From assembly GCA_028751875.1 (NCBI GenBank), contig CM054140.1, forward strand, positions 17,296,236 through 17,360,235: a stretch of DNA of 64,000 nucleotides, in the 5' to 3' direction. Of the stretch, positions 44,856 through 57,077 are shown piece after piece. Origin of the DNA: Rapana venosa. Its lineage: Eukaryota; Mollusca; Gastropoda; Neogastropoda; Muricidae. The notes below the pieces were generated by a model. The model had not been told where the DNA came from. It searched no databases and saw nothing but the letters and a program-made list of their open reading frames with translations. Position numbers and translations under genes: made by a program. How positions within the stretch are numbered: the first letter of the stretch is position 1; every line of letters starts with the position of its first letter.

Positions 44856-45352
44856 GCTAATATGGTGAGGTGATCAGTTACGTATAATTGTCTATTACAG
44901 CCCTGTTCTTTGTTCAAAAATAGCACAGTCTTTCCCTTTGCTGGTTGAGAATTCTTTGTTCCGTGACACAGGTAGCCTGCCTATGAGAAAACCAAATTTC
45001 TTTGTTCTGTATGACGTCACTCAACTCAGGCGTTGACGACTGACGTCACGGTCTGACGTGATTTGGGGGCTAATATGTCAATCGCCTAACAGAGTTTATG
45101 GCCACAAGACCTATTATATACAGTTCACTAGACACGCATAGCGGCACTATAGGTCAGACGTTAGCTATTGCATTGGTGCCAGGAGATTAGCATGTACGCT
45201 CTCTGTCCCACCCCTTACCCTTTCTGTTGGAAAAGAGCCAAATGTGCAGCATAGGCCTACACTTGACGTTTGACATGTCAGTACTGTGCATATTGTAAGT
45301 GCACGGCTGTTGCTCGTGCACACACGCTGGTCTGCTTACACATGTGTGCAAA

Positions 45353-45381
45353 ACCACACACACACACACACACACACACAC
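45353..45381. repeat. CA microsatellite
   Basis: (AC)14 directly before the TCCTG-rich tract. Confidence 0.95.
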
Positions 45382-45384
45382 TGT

Positions 45385-47105
45385 TATACACTTATCCTAT
45401 CCTATCCTGCCCTGTCTTGCCCTACCCTGTTCTATCCTGTGTTCTTTCCCACCCTGTCTTGTGCGACCATGCCCAGCCCTGCGCTGTTCTGTCATGTTAA
45501 TATCATGTACTGTGTTCTCTTAATCCTCTCCCCTGTCCTTTCCTGTTCTGTGCTGTCCTTTCTTGCCCAGTCTGGTCCAGTGCCGCCCTTTATTACCGTG
45601 TCCAGTTCGGTGTCCTTCCTTTATCCCTTTTCCTGCCCTGTTCAGTCCAGTGTCCTGTCCATTAATTCCTGCTCTGCCTCATCTATCTGCCTTATAGTGA
45701 CCTGCCTTTTCCTGCCTAATCCTGCACTGTTCAGTTCAATCCTTTATCCTGTCCTTACCTACCATTTATTTTGTGTTCTTTCGAATTCTGTCCCAGTACA
45801 AGCCTTTATGCCCCATTCTGTCCCATACTCTGATGTGACCTGAGTTCTGTCCTCTTCTGCCCAGTGTCCTGTCCATTACTGACCTACCCTGTCCTGTTCT
45901 TTCCTGCGCTACCCTGTCGTGTGTCCTGTTTTTTCCTGTTCTGCCCTATCCTGTCTTGAGTCATGTCTTGTGTCCTGTTCTGCCCTATCCTGTCTTGTGT
46001 CCTGTTCTGCCCTTCCCTATCCTGTCTTGTGTCCTGTTCTGCCCTTCCATATCCTGTCTTGTGTCCTGTTCTGCCCTTCCCTATCCTGTCTTGTGTCCTG
46101 TTCTGCCCTTCCCTATCCTGTCTTGTGTCCGTTGCTTCTGCCCTGCCGATCCTGTCTTGTCCTGTTCTTTTCCTTTCCTGCCCTATCCTGTCTTGTGTCT
46201 GTTCTTTCCTGCCATGCCCTATCTTGTCTGTGTCCTGTTCTTTCCTGCCCTGCCCTATCATGTCTTGTGTCCTGTTCTTTCCTGCCCTGCCCTATCATGT
46301 CTTGTGTCCTGTTCTTTCCTTTCCTGCTTTGACCTATCCTGTCTTTTGTCCTGTCCTTTCCTGACTTGACCTTATCCTGTCTTGTGTCCTGTTCTTTCCT
46401 GACCTGACCTGTCGTGTGTCCTGCCATTTCCTGCCTTGACCTATCCTGTCTTGTGTCCTGTCCATTTCTGCTTTGACCTATCCTGTCTTTTGTCCTTTCC
46501 TTTCCTGATTTCCTGACCTGACCTGACCTGTCTTGTGTCCTGCCATTTCCTGCCTTGACCTATCCTGCCTTGTGCCCTGTTCTTCCCTGCCCTGCCTTGC
46601 TCTTTCATGTCTTTTGTCCTGACCTTTCCTGCCCTGCCCTATCTTGTGTCCCCTTTTTCTTGTTGCCTGTCCACCTTTCTTGTCCTGGTCTGTCCTGTGC
46701 CTTGTCCTTTCCTCCTGTCTTATTTTGTCACAGGTTTTTCCTGTCCTTTCTTTACCCTGTCCAGTTCTGACCTGCCTTATCGTTCCCAGAGCCCTACCCT
46801 ACCCTGTTCTGTGTCCTGTCCTATTCTGATCGGTGTCCTGTTTATTCCTACCCTATCCTGCCATACTCATGGGCACCCTGTCTTGTACTGCCCCATCCTT
46901 TCATGAGAACTGCCCTGTCATCTTGACTTATCCTGTTCTACCATGCCCTGCCTTGTTCTGTCCAGTCCTATCCTGTCTTGTGGCCTGTCCTGTCCTGGCC
47001 TTGCTATGGCTAGTGGTATGGATGGTATGAGTCTATAACCAAGTTGTGTCCTGTTCTGTCCACCCCTATCCTGTCTTCTGTCCTGTCCTGCCATGTCCTG
47101 GCTAT
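45385..47105. repeat. 1.7-kb TCCTG-rich pyrimidine tract with 32-bp higher-order units
   Basis: The + strand is dominated by pentamers CCTGT, CCTGC and CCTAT with very little A. At 46009, 46041, 46073 and 46105 a 32-bp unit, GCCCTTCCCTATCCTGTCTT plus GTGTCCTGTTCT, repeats exactly. Long open frames (up to 185 codons, C/S/P/L-rich on +) result from lack of stop codons and are not genes. Confidence 0.95.
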
Positions 47106-47139
47106 GGCTGGTGGTATGGATAGTATGACAGGTTGCGAC

Positions 47140-50100
47140 CTGAGTAGAATTAAGTTTTGCATAGTTGAGCTTGAGGTCAGGTCAGAGACTTCCTCTGCTA
47201 CTGGTAACCATGTAACCCAGTACCACCTGCCACATGTGGGGAGTAAACCCAACCAAAAAATCCGACCTGGAGAGGGATGGGCTCCGCCAGGTTTGATTTG
47301 CCCAAGATACACCCATGAAAAAGACAGCCAGAATCTCCATACCGGATCGGTCGTCGCCCGGGTTACCAAGGACCGCGCCTTCTGTTGCTCATCAGGACAG
47401 ATGTCGAAAGTATGCTACTGATGTAAAACGCAGCAAAATTCGTGCCCAGAAAACAACACCCGATCATTGGCACATGGAATGTACGGGTACGGACAACTAA
47501 GAGCTGCAGCAAAGTGGAAAGAACTGACACGTGAGATGTCCAGAAATCAATGGCACAACCTTGGGCTCCCTGCGAAGTCCAGGTGGAAAAACATGGGAGA
47601 AACACCGACCCAGTAAGACCACAAATTATACTACAGTGGAAAACAGGATAAACATTGAACACGCGACGTAACGGCGTTGGGTTTCTCGTTCACAAAGACC
47701 CGTGAACACCGTCATGAGCTGTCAGCCTTGTCCAGGCAGACTTATTAACCATCGCCTGAGAGCAACCAACCCCCCTTTAAAATTACATAACATAGTACAA
47801 AATACAGGCATCGCCCCTATATCAGAATGAAGCCGGTAGAAGAATTTTAATGACCAGCTACAAGAGGTTCTGAATCAAACACCTAAAAAGACATCCTCGT
47901 TGTGCAAGGTGACGGGAACGCCAAGGAAGGAGAAGATGCATGGAAAAGACTTGGGAGGGCGTTTTTGTGGGCCACATTTGTAATTAACCAATCAAATGAA
48001 AGAGGCTTGAGACCTCCTGAGTTTGCCATAACACCACCTCCAGGCTAGTGAATACACTTTGCCCACAACAAGAAAATCCAAAAATGGACATGGCATATAG
48101 CCCAAATGGATAACACACAACCAAATAGATTACATCAAGGTGAAAAGACGTTTCAGTCTAGCGTTTAACATTCGCACAGACAAGAAGTTTCCTAGGAGCA
48201 GACATAGGGAGTGGATCATGATCCTTGTGATGATGACTTCCGACTTTACGTCCTAAAAAAATCCACAAGCGGAACAACATCATGATCAAATTTGACGCTC
48301 GAGAAAGCTGAAGGACCCAGAGGTATTAGAAATTTTTTTTCCAAAGCAAGGATAGGTGGAAAGCTGCAGCAAGCAATCACTGTTATAAGACCAGACATAG
48401 ATACACTGACGAATAGGTTTCAATAACAGCAGTGACTGAACTACAGCAAACGAGCTTCTTGGCAAACACCGACCAGTCAAAAAACATGGGTCACACCTAA
48501 CATCCTACAACTATGCACAAAGCGTAGAGAGTTGAAGAAAAAGAAAAATGAAACAAAAGAAGAGCAGAACAAATATAGGGCAGTCAACAAGAATCAGGAG
48601 TCCATGCGGAGGCAAAAGAGAAATGGGATCGTAACAGGGCCACAAGACATGGAAGAGAAACACCAAGAAAAACATAGCAAAAAGCAATATCAGCTGGCTG
48701 ACAGATCTGACTAAGAGCACGAAACAGAAAAAGGTTTAACAATCCAAGACAAAAATGGGAAGTGAGTTGGGTGTGGGTGTGGGTTACCTTTCCACCTCGA
48801 CGACCAGGATATTCTGAACAGATGGGACAGAATACTACTGCTTCCGACCTGTATAACTATAGAACCGCAGGAGATCCCAGAAGGTCCCTTAATGTACCCG
48901 AAAGCAAAGACACAGACCACCCCACCCCCTATCCTCCGAGAAGAAGGGGAAAACAGCAGTCCAGACGCTGACAAAGGGGAAGTCAGAAGGGGCTGACAAC
49001 ATTCCAGCTGAGTGGTCCAAGCTGGAGGGGAACACATGATCAGCGCCCACTAAGAATCTGCAACAAGATCTGGCAGACAGGAAAATGTGCCAACACCATG
49101 GACCAGTCACTCATCATCACCCTCACCAAGAAAGGAAATCTACAACAATGCCATAATTACCGCACGATAAGAGCCTCATATGTCATCGCAAGCAAGGTTC
49201 ATGCTGCAGATAATATTGAATAGACTGTAGCTACAAGCGAGACATCATTGCTGAGGACAAGCAGGTTTCAGAGCAGGGCCCCAGCACAACAGAACAGATA
49301 TTCCACCCTCAAATACTATGTGAGCGGTACCTTCAACATCAACAAGGACCTTTACCACGTATTTATCGAATTTAAGAAGGCATTTGACAGGGTGTGGCAT
49401 GCAGCTTTGTGGCAACCCTGAATTTGTACAGGCATCAATGCAAACCTGATCAGAGTCATCAAACGCTGTACAGCGAGGCCACCAGTGCAGTGTACTACAA
49501 CAACAACCATTGGATAATGGTTTCGAACAACAGTTGGAGTAAGCAGGGCTGTTCACTCTCACCACTTCTTTTCAATAGCTTCCATGAGGAGAATCATGGC
49601 TGATGCACTGGAACATCATGAAGGATCCAGTCCAGCATTGGTGGCAGAACGATCACAAACCTCCGCTTCGCAGATGACATTGATGGTATAGCAGGATCAG
49701 AAAAAGAGCTAGCCAGCCTAACAGAACACTTGAATAGGCCTCCAAAACTATACGGCATGGAAAATCAGTGCAGAGAAGACCAAACTGATGACTAATAACA
49801 CCAACGGCATTAGCACTGATATCAGGGTTAATGACCAGAAGCTGGAAACAGTTCAAAGCTTCAAGGACCTGGGAGCCATTGTATCAGACCAGGGATCCAA
49901 GCCAGAAGTAGTATGCAGGACTGCACAGACAATAACAGCTTTGTCAAAACTAAACACCATCTGGAGAGATAAGAATATCTCACTTATCTCCAAGATCAGA
50001 CTAATGCGCTCCCTTGTCATATCCATATTTCTGTATGCCTGTGAATCATGGACCCTGACTGCAGATTTGGAGAGAAGAGTACAGCAGTGGAGATGAGATG

Positions 50101-50480
50101 CTTTCGGAGACTCCTTGGCATCTCCTACAAAGACCACATAAGCAACGAAAGCGTGCATAACAGAATCCAGCAAACCATTTGGACCCTATGAGAACCTTCT
50201 AACGATCGTGAAAAAGCGTTAAACTTAAATGGTATGGGCATGTCCACAGATCCCAAGGAATTACAAAGACAGTTTTGCAAGGCACTGTCCAAGGAGGAAG
50301 AAGAAGAGGCAGACCAAGGAAGAGCTGGGAGGATAACATCAGCGAATGGACAGGCCTAGAACTCAACAAAACCCTGAGAAAGGCAGAACAGAGAGAGGAA
50401 TGGAGGGAACTGGTTGTTGAGTCTTTGAGGGTGCCCCCACGGTCGTCAGACTACGGGACAGATAGATAGATAGATAGTTG
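47140..50480 (+). mobile_element. RTE-like non-LTR retrotransposon, nearly full length, decayed
   Basis: The leader (about 47140-47440) contains GGTAACCATGTAACCCAGTA and GGGAGTAAACCCAACCAAAA. An endonuclease start, IIGTWNVRVRT, lies at 47460. The RT shows HNYRTI near 49150, motif A reading FIEFKKAFDRVWHAAL near 49360-49415, NSWSKQGCSLSPLLFN near 49540, FADD at 49667-49678, and SISLISKIRLMRSLVISIFL then YACESWTL near 49975-50060. The C terminus is EWTGLELNKTLRKAEQREEW to DYGTDR at 50460, followed by a (GATA)n tail at 50459-50477. The catalytic Asp of motif A is Glu here. Many frame changes and stops; inactive. Confidence 0.88.
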
Positions 50481-51478
50481 AGCTTGCCTGTGACACACTG
50501 CATGAAAGTTTCAGTGGGGTGGGTGACTGGGCTGCTCCTCATTTAGTTATAGGGAAAATAGCAGCTTACCTGTGCAAATGCAGGACTGTCAGTTTCATAC
50601 TGGACTGTTATTGTTGTAAAGCAGGTAAGCTGGGTATGTCCTTATATATCATACTATAAATTATGATTGTAATCCATGTGCTTGGGAAAGAAGAGAACCC
50701 TGGAGTTTGTCAAAAGGACAAAGAAGGAGGGGATGGGATGGGGGAAGGGGGGGGGGGGGGGACTGTGTTCCTCTCTTGTCTCCTAAAAAAAAATCTGCTC
50801 AGGTGTGTTAAAACGGTTGGACAGCCAAATCTGGAAGCAAACAGTGGAATGCAGGAAATACACCAGTAGACAACTCAGTGATACACTACTAGGCAAGTTC
50901 ACACCTTATTGATCTGCCCTGAGGCAGTGCTCAGCACTGCCATCACCTGAAGTAAGGGGATTTTCTCTGCAGAACGGGGTGATCAGCTTGTGTGGTTTGT
51001 TGGAAACACCCTCCTGACTGTCAAGTTCGTTGTCAGTCAAAGGCTATGGAAATTCTTTTGTGTCAAAAGCACAGAGTTCCTCAGTGTTAAAAGCACACCC
51101 CCAATCACTTCTTTAAATCTCCCCCTCTCTCTCTGTTTCAGCCCCATCCAAATTTACACGCACACATATACACCAAAATAACCCAAGAAAAGGAAAAAAA
51201 ACCTCTCAAAGAAAAAGGCAAAAGGACAAGAAGAGCAGAAAAACAAACAAACGTGTTGAGAGGAGAGAAAAGGTGCAGTTTGAAGAAAAGTTTTAAATGA
51301 TGATAATGAATCAAAACATCACATGATACAGACAGTAAAGTGGTATTGAGCATCATACTCGTAACATAAATCTAACTAAGGGTGTGATTTGAGCCCTGCT
51401 GAGCTATATGGGGGAAATGTTCCCCAGAGTTGACGTTGGTTTCGACTTAATTCCCCCGGAAAAGGTCTTTCATAAGGT
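50481..51478. other. No gene recognised
   Basis: Intergenic- or intron-like sequence with a G-rich run at 50730-50761. CTTCAGTGTTAAAAGCAC-like words are repeated at 51053-51095. No coding signal beyond chance. Confidence 0.4.
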
Positions 51479-51776
51479 AAAAAAAAAAGGTAAAGGAGTC
51501 CCATAACCTATAAGGTCGTAGGGGAGCGAGGCGTCAGAGACCTCACTTCTCTAGGGCCAGCATATTGAGGGCGGCGCCCATCTCCTCTCCCTCGCTGCTT
51601 TACCTTCCCTGACCCTAAAGAGGGCAGGTACCCATTTACAGCTGGGTGAACTGGGGGAACTGTACTGAAGCCAAGGCGCGCAAACGGTCACCCATCCAAC
51701 TGGTAACCACACTCGACGCTGCTTAACTTGGCTGGGGTTAAGCGAGTGCTCCGACCGCTGAGCTATCCCGTCCCCA
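51479..51776 (-). mobile_element. tRNA/5S-rRNA chimeric SINE, antisense copy
   Basis: Reading the minus strand from 51776: GGGGACGGGATAGCTCAGCG (A box AGCTCAGCGG, complement at 51755-51764). Then a 5S-rRNA-like segment, GTTAAGCAGCGTCGAGTGTG, GTTACCAGTTGGATGGGTGA, CCG (51684-51729). Then a body with CCCAGTTCACCCAGCTGTAA, and a 3' end at TTATGGGACTCCTTTACC with a T-rich tail. Collinear with 57872-58180. Confidence 0.85.
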
Positions 51777-53175
51777 TATGAGGTTATAAATAACGGTTTT
51801 GTGTGGGGAGGCGTGAAGAACACTCTGTGCAATGCCATTTAGTTAATGTTCTGTACACATTTCATTAGTAGAAGAGAATTAAGGCAGCTAAAGTTAGTGG
51901 CAGGGATAGCACAAGCATTCAGGTCAGACATGCAATCTGTGATGTAGAGAGATAAGCTCCTCCTTGTTTGGCTGGCCACAGTCCCTCGGCATCAAAAGTG
52001 CTGTGCCCTGATGACCCTCGTGGAATTATGGCAATGATGAATAATATGGTACAACCAGGAAGCTTATTTTGTGTTAAAAGTGCTAAATATCAAAATAAGA
52101 GTATTGACTTACTGTTCTAAAATGAAGTGTTTTTGAATCCTGAAAGGCTGATCGTTTTAAGTCTTGGGACTGTGCTTAAAAAAGAAAGGAAGAACTATGG
52201 TGTATAGAGTACTCGGTGACAAGTTAAAAACACGGTAAACTGGAATACATTTTTACTGGGATAATTTGTACAAACAGGTGCTTTAAATGATGAGAAAAAA
52301 GTGTGACAGGAAGATTAGTCAGTGATTCGGTCAAAACGTGGTAAAGTGGAACAATGTAATATAGAAAATAGTGCCCAAAAGAATCGGGGGGGGGGAGGGG
52401 GGGGGGGGGGGACATGGCTAGAGCAGAGTCAGTGACAAGTTTAAAACACTTTTCAAGGTTTAATAATTTGTATCTGATTTTCTTGTTGACTAAAACAAAG
52501 ACAGAAAATCGTTTGACATGTATGTGCATGATGTGAGGTTCTAACTAGTTCAGCTGCATTGTTTTCAGTTTCAAAAGGTGGTTTTGCTAGAGAACATGAT
52601 GGGCAGTCAACAAGAAGAGAATTACAGTTGTTCAGTATAGAAAATAATTATGCTAAACTAGATTGTTAGTGAAAGAAGATGGCGACTTGTTATTTGTGTG
52701 TGATGAAAATTACTTATTCTGGCTCAGTACAACACAAACTTTGTAAACTATCACAAAGGATCCAAAGAAATAAAGACTATGCAACTGGCAAGCATGATTA
52801 TTGACAATGCTAAAAGCATCTAAAAAGAATACTTAATTAATAAAGTAAGTTATTTTAAGCATATTCTTTGACTGTAATGTAAACGATTTTTACAAACATA
52901 TTCTTTGACATGTCCTTTGCACCTAAACACTTGTAGGGCAGGTGGGTGTAAGGCCTAATTATTTTTACCTTCAAGAAACAAAGCTCTAGGTGTAAAATGA
53001 GCCTTTCAGAAGGCCGTTTTTTTGCCGAAAGACTACATTATTTTAATCCGAAATATTTGCCAGAAAATCAGTCTGACAAAGCTAATTATGAATATGTCAA
53101 GTCTTTGACGTGTGCATTGTGCCATACGAAGTTGTCGCCCAGACTGGCTCGATCATTTTTTTTTTCTTCTTTAGG

Positions 53176-53278
53176 CCTAGACCTTGCACGAACAATAACT
53201 CCTGTCTTCTGCTGTATAACGTGTTAAGCGACACTACCATTCCGCGCACCTTGGCGACTCCAATCAATGGCGTCACAG
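53176..53278 (+). promoter_or_regulatory. Possible 5' untranslated exon of the NHR-ROC gene
   Basis: A CG-containing patch ends in gtcacag followed by the consensus donor gtaaga at 53279. It contains an ATG at 53267 giving only four codons before the junction. Spliced to the acceptor at 54998 this would form a short upstream reading frame ending in TGA rather than the main frame. A T-rich stretch ending ttctttag precedes it at 53175, so it could be an internal exon. Linkage to the NHR exon is inferred from distance and strand only. Confidence 0.25.
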
Positions 53279-53810
53279 GTAAGAGATTGCGGGTAGTGAA
53301 CTGTACTTACCGGTCATTTTTTCATCATGCATGGCTGTGATCGTTTATTATGATTCTATCATTAGCGAAAAAATGCCTTTTGCCGTTGGTCTGGCACACA
53401 CACGTATGTGCGTCTTAATCTATGAAGAAATTTAGATCGCCACATTTATTATGGTAGGAATATGCCGCGAGGATTCCAATTTTTCTGAATACAGTTTTTA
53501 TGGCGGTTCCAGACAAAAAATGCGAGCTAAGGCTAGTGCATCGTTGTCAATATTTCGTTGTTAATATTGTTTTTAGTGAAGATGGGCCTGACATACTTTT
53601 TTGTGAATAAACATGTAGATTAGATTTATTTTATATAACCAGAATAACTGTGTAAACATTAAACCCGTAGACTGTGTATTCGGTGGACTGACTAGGTAAC
53701 AACAGTGTATACACACGTGAAAATAACAAAGACTGTTACTCAGAATGAAGGGTATACATATGGTGTTACACATAAAAAGTGTGGGGATATTGGAATTCCT
53801 CTGTGTATAC

Positions 53811-53814
53811 CTAC

Positions 53815-53858
<44 letters not shown>

Positions 53859-53977
53859 GCACGCACGCACGCACGCACGCACACACGAACGCACGCACAC
53901 ACGCACACACACACACAGGCACACACTCTCTCTCTCACAGACACAGACAGACACACACACAGACAGACAGAAAACTG

Positions 53978-54040
<63 letters not shown>
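53811..54040. repeat. CA / ACGC / ACAG compound microsatellite
   Basis: (CA)n, then (ACGC)n at about 53853-53882, CT and ACAGAC tracts, then a second long (CA)n to 54038. Confidence 0.97.
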
Positions 54041-54041
<1 letters not shown>

Positions 54042-54998
54042 CTATCCATCCATCCAGAGATATTGTGAAGAATTATCAAGCCATTGAAAGAATTGCACAT
54101 GATAAAGTAATAAGTATGTATCATGTATTGTAACCTGTGCAAGCAATGTGTGTTTCCCAGGAAACAAAGAAAGACCATGGTTATTTTTTTCAATTATCAT
54201 CAAGCATCTACATCACATTCACAGTCCTTTCGCTGATACTCTTTTTATTGAAGATTTTTTTAGCAAGCACTGAAGTAGTATAGTAACCTCAGAAAAAATA
54301 TTTTTTATACTTTCTTAGCATTATGCCTATGGAATGAAATAATATTTTTACATATGTACAGTCATCACAAGATTACACCAAACATCAGGACTTTGGTCCA
54401 CTCATTGTTAAGGACATCTGATAGTGATACTTGATTTCAGGGTCACACATTAGAAGCGTACTGACTGGCACTACCTGGTTAGAAGAGACGCTTTGGAGGC
54501 AATACTTGAAGTTAAACAGGCTTTGTAAGGAGCTTTCAGTCAGACTGAAACTAGTTAAAGTTACACTGAAGTCCTATTTGTAAATGTGTGGATAGATAAT
54601 TTTGCAACCTTGTTAAATCTCCATTTCTCTTTTTGAAGTGTAGGCCATTGCATGTATATTGCAGTGGATGACAAAACACACCCTTATTTGTGTCATATTT
54701 AGACATCATTTGTGAACTGGGGATGTGACGAATGGTGACAAAACCATGGCATATAATGATACAGATCTAATCTCTCTCTCTCATACATAACGCACAAAAA
54801 TCTAACCTCTGGTAAATTTAGGAATATTTGCCAAGGAGTAAAGAAGAGAGAGAACTCGGACATTGTGTTTTTTGGACTCCAGACAAACGGAGAGACCAAG
54901 GCCTTTACTGTAGTTATTTATTGGTTATAAATTTCTCAGAATACTTACTACAGGCAAAACTCAAAGACATGATTTTTCTTTCTTTTCTATTCTTTTAG

Positions 54999-55156
54999 AT
55001 CAGAGTGGGAACCAGGCCTCTGTCCAGATGGGAATGCAGCAATGGCTCTAGCCAGTGATCTTCACACCGCTCCACTGTTCCTGCATTACAGTTCTAACCA
55101 AACCGCTGCCGTGCTAGAAGATTGAACCCCCAAGAGAGCCACAGTGATAAGATGCC
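54999..55156 (+). other. 5' untranslated part of the NHR exon
   Basis: A consensus acceptor, TTTCTTTTCTATTCTTTTAG, ends at 54998. The sequence to 55156 has stops in the frames that feed the NHR coding frame (TAA at 55148-55150 in the start frame, TGA at 55123-55125 in the frame used after the deletion). This supports translation starting at 55157. Confidence 0.5.
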
Positions 55157-55621
55157 ATGAAGTTCCATCTTACCCACGGCACGGCCGTCACCCTGTCACA
55201 GGATTGCGCCACAGCCACCAGGATGAATCCACCTTTTGCAACGGGATCGTCTTCGGGGACCAGCCCCTCAAGATCGGCCAGAAAGTGTGTGTGGAGCTGG
55301 ACTGCGTGGGGTCATGGAGCGGTGCTCTGAGGCTCGGGATTACCACTGCCAGTCCGGCGAACTTGACGTCGCAAGATCTGCCGAAGTATGCATACCCAAA
55401 TTTGACGACAAAGGAGGGATTCTGGGTGCGTGCTTTGCCAGAAAGGCTGGTGCACCCCGGGTGTCATGTGATGATGTATGTGACGTCATCCGGCCAGCTG
55501 CAGCTGTTTGTGGATGGCCAGCATAAAGGAGTTCTGCTGGCCAACCTGCCCGTAACGCAGGTCTTCTGGCTGGTTCTGGACGTGTATGGCAACACATCCA
55601 AAGTGACCTTCGTCAAACCAG
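55157..55621 (+). CDS. NHR (Neuralized homology repeat) exon of an NHR-ROC protein, 1-bp frameshift
   Basis: NHR domains are beta-sandwich protein-interaction modules of Neuralized-type proteins. Translation from ATG 55157 (context GCCATGA) reads MKFHLTHGTAVTLSQDCATA then TRM, the usual F-H-x-x-H-G-x-x-V-x-L NHR start. At about 55228 the match moves one frame, continuing STFCNGIVFGDQPLKIGQKV, then SGALRLGITT, GFWVRALPERL, LQLFVDGQHKGVLL and FWLVLDVYGNTSKVTFVKP, a complete domain of about 150 residues. One base appears missing between M23 and the following Ser. The exon ends at 55621 with donor gtaagt, phase 1. GC content is clearly higher than in the flanking introns. Whether the deletion is real or a sequencing error is open. 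Confidence 0.9.
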
Positions 55622-56747
55622 GTAAGTGAAGCAGAATGCCTGTGATATAGACTTCATGAATGGGATGCTTTAGTTTTGTTTTCTTGTACCAGTAGTAGAT
55701 TTGTAGGTATGAACTTTTAATGAATACATGTGAGAGTTTTGTAATTTGAAGTTGTAGATAAATTTTGTGTATGTTGCGAGTTTTGCACTTTCTTATAGAA
55801 CTCTATAGACCTTCTGAAAGATCATTGTACTGAGGTCTCCCAGAGTAAATGTGTTCATGCTCACTTTGCATGACAGTGTATGGACACCAGGACAGGTAGC
55901 ATGGTTGCATACTGGACTCAGTTGAAGGACATGCAGGATAATGGGTTGGTACTAATGTCAGCTAATATATACTGAAGCATCCCCTTGAATAAACACCTCA
56001 GCAGAGATTCAAACCCAGGCCCACAATAAATGTCAGGAAATAAGCTCATCACTGTAAACATTAGCCATGATGAGGGTGTTTTTTTAAAAATAAAAATCTA
56101 TGCATATCATATTTGATTTTAGTCAAATTAGCATGATTCCAACCAGAACCTGATAGTTACTGCCTACCTTGTTACAGAACTTGACTTTAAAAACAAAACG
56201 AAACCCAAACCCAAACCATATGACATAAGGGATTCGTAGTCTTATCTGTGGTCTCACTGGACAGTGCTAGAACACTGCTATCATTGTACTTGTAGTATCA
56301 GTATAGTATTGTGATATATACATAGCCTGGGTCTAAGCTCCCGGTGTGACTTTTCCTTCAGATCAGCAAATGTAGTATTAGTCATGATCCCTACGGTTTA
56401 TGCTTCGCTCTCTTTGTGCACATTTTTATTCTGTTTTCTTTAGTCAGGGAGCACGTCAGAGATAAAAAGGATTTAGCAGATTTCTATTCTGTTACGGTGT
56501 TAGGGACCACCTCAAAGATAAAAAGAATTTGGCAGATTTTTTTATTCTGTTGGTGTTCTGTTATGGTGTTAGAGACCACGTGAAAGATTTTAAAAAAAGA
56601 GTGTAGTAGATATCTATTCTGTGGCCATGTCAGAGATGAAAGAGTATGGCTATCTTTATGGGGTCATTAAAAAAGGGGCCATTCAATGCAACATTTATTT
56701 TACCTTAGTTCAAGGTTACTGGTGAGCTTGGCAGGTTTGTTCTGAAG

Positions 56748-56752
<5 letters not shown>

Positions 56753-56785
<33 letters not shown>
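56753..56785. repeat. TA microsatellite
   Basis: About 16 TA units inside intron 1. Confidence 0.95.
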
Positions 56786-56786
<1 letters not shown>

Positions 56787-57077
56787 GTTATGTGTGTTTA
56801 GGCTGGAGCCATTTGCAGGAGATGAAAACCAGTAGAGAAAAAGAGAGGCAGCAACAGATTTAGGGTTGTATGAAATTATAAGCCATAAATTTAATTTTTA
56901 AACAACAATTTAATAAATAAGTCTTTAAAAAAAACCACCTTAATAAATAAGTCTAAAAAAAATATATGGATTGAGTTGGCATTGTAAGAATGAAAGGCTG
57001 TTGTGAGTTTTTTTGGTGTTGTTTTTCTTTTACCCTTCAAATTAATTGATTGTGGTAGAACCGGTAATATTGCTTTT

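Larger units (their letters stand above)
51790..54998. other. Upstream region of the NHR-ROC gene; mostly no feature
   Basis: AT-rich sequence with a G-rich tract (52386-52411) and the large CA array at 53811-54040. A slightly GC-richer patch at 53100-53290 may hold a first exon or promoter (listed separately). Nothing else is supported. Confidence 0.4.

Noticed and set aside
45286..46369. Cys/Pro/Ser/Leu-rich frames on + and Gln/Arg/Thr-rich frames on -
   Set aside because: Stop-poor translation of the TCCTG pyrimidine tract.
53811..54040. His/Thr-rich frames over the CA arrays
   Set aside because: Simple translation of (CA)n. The same occurs at 39786, 44468 and 62650.
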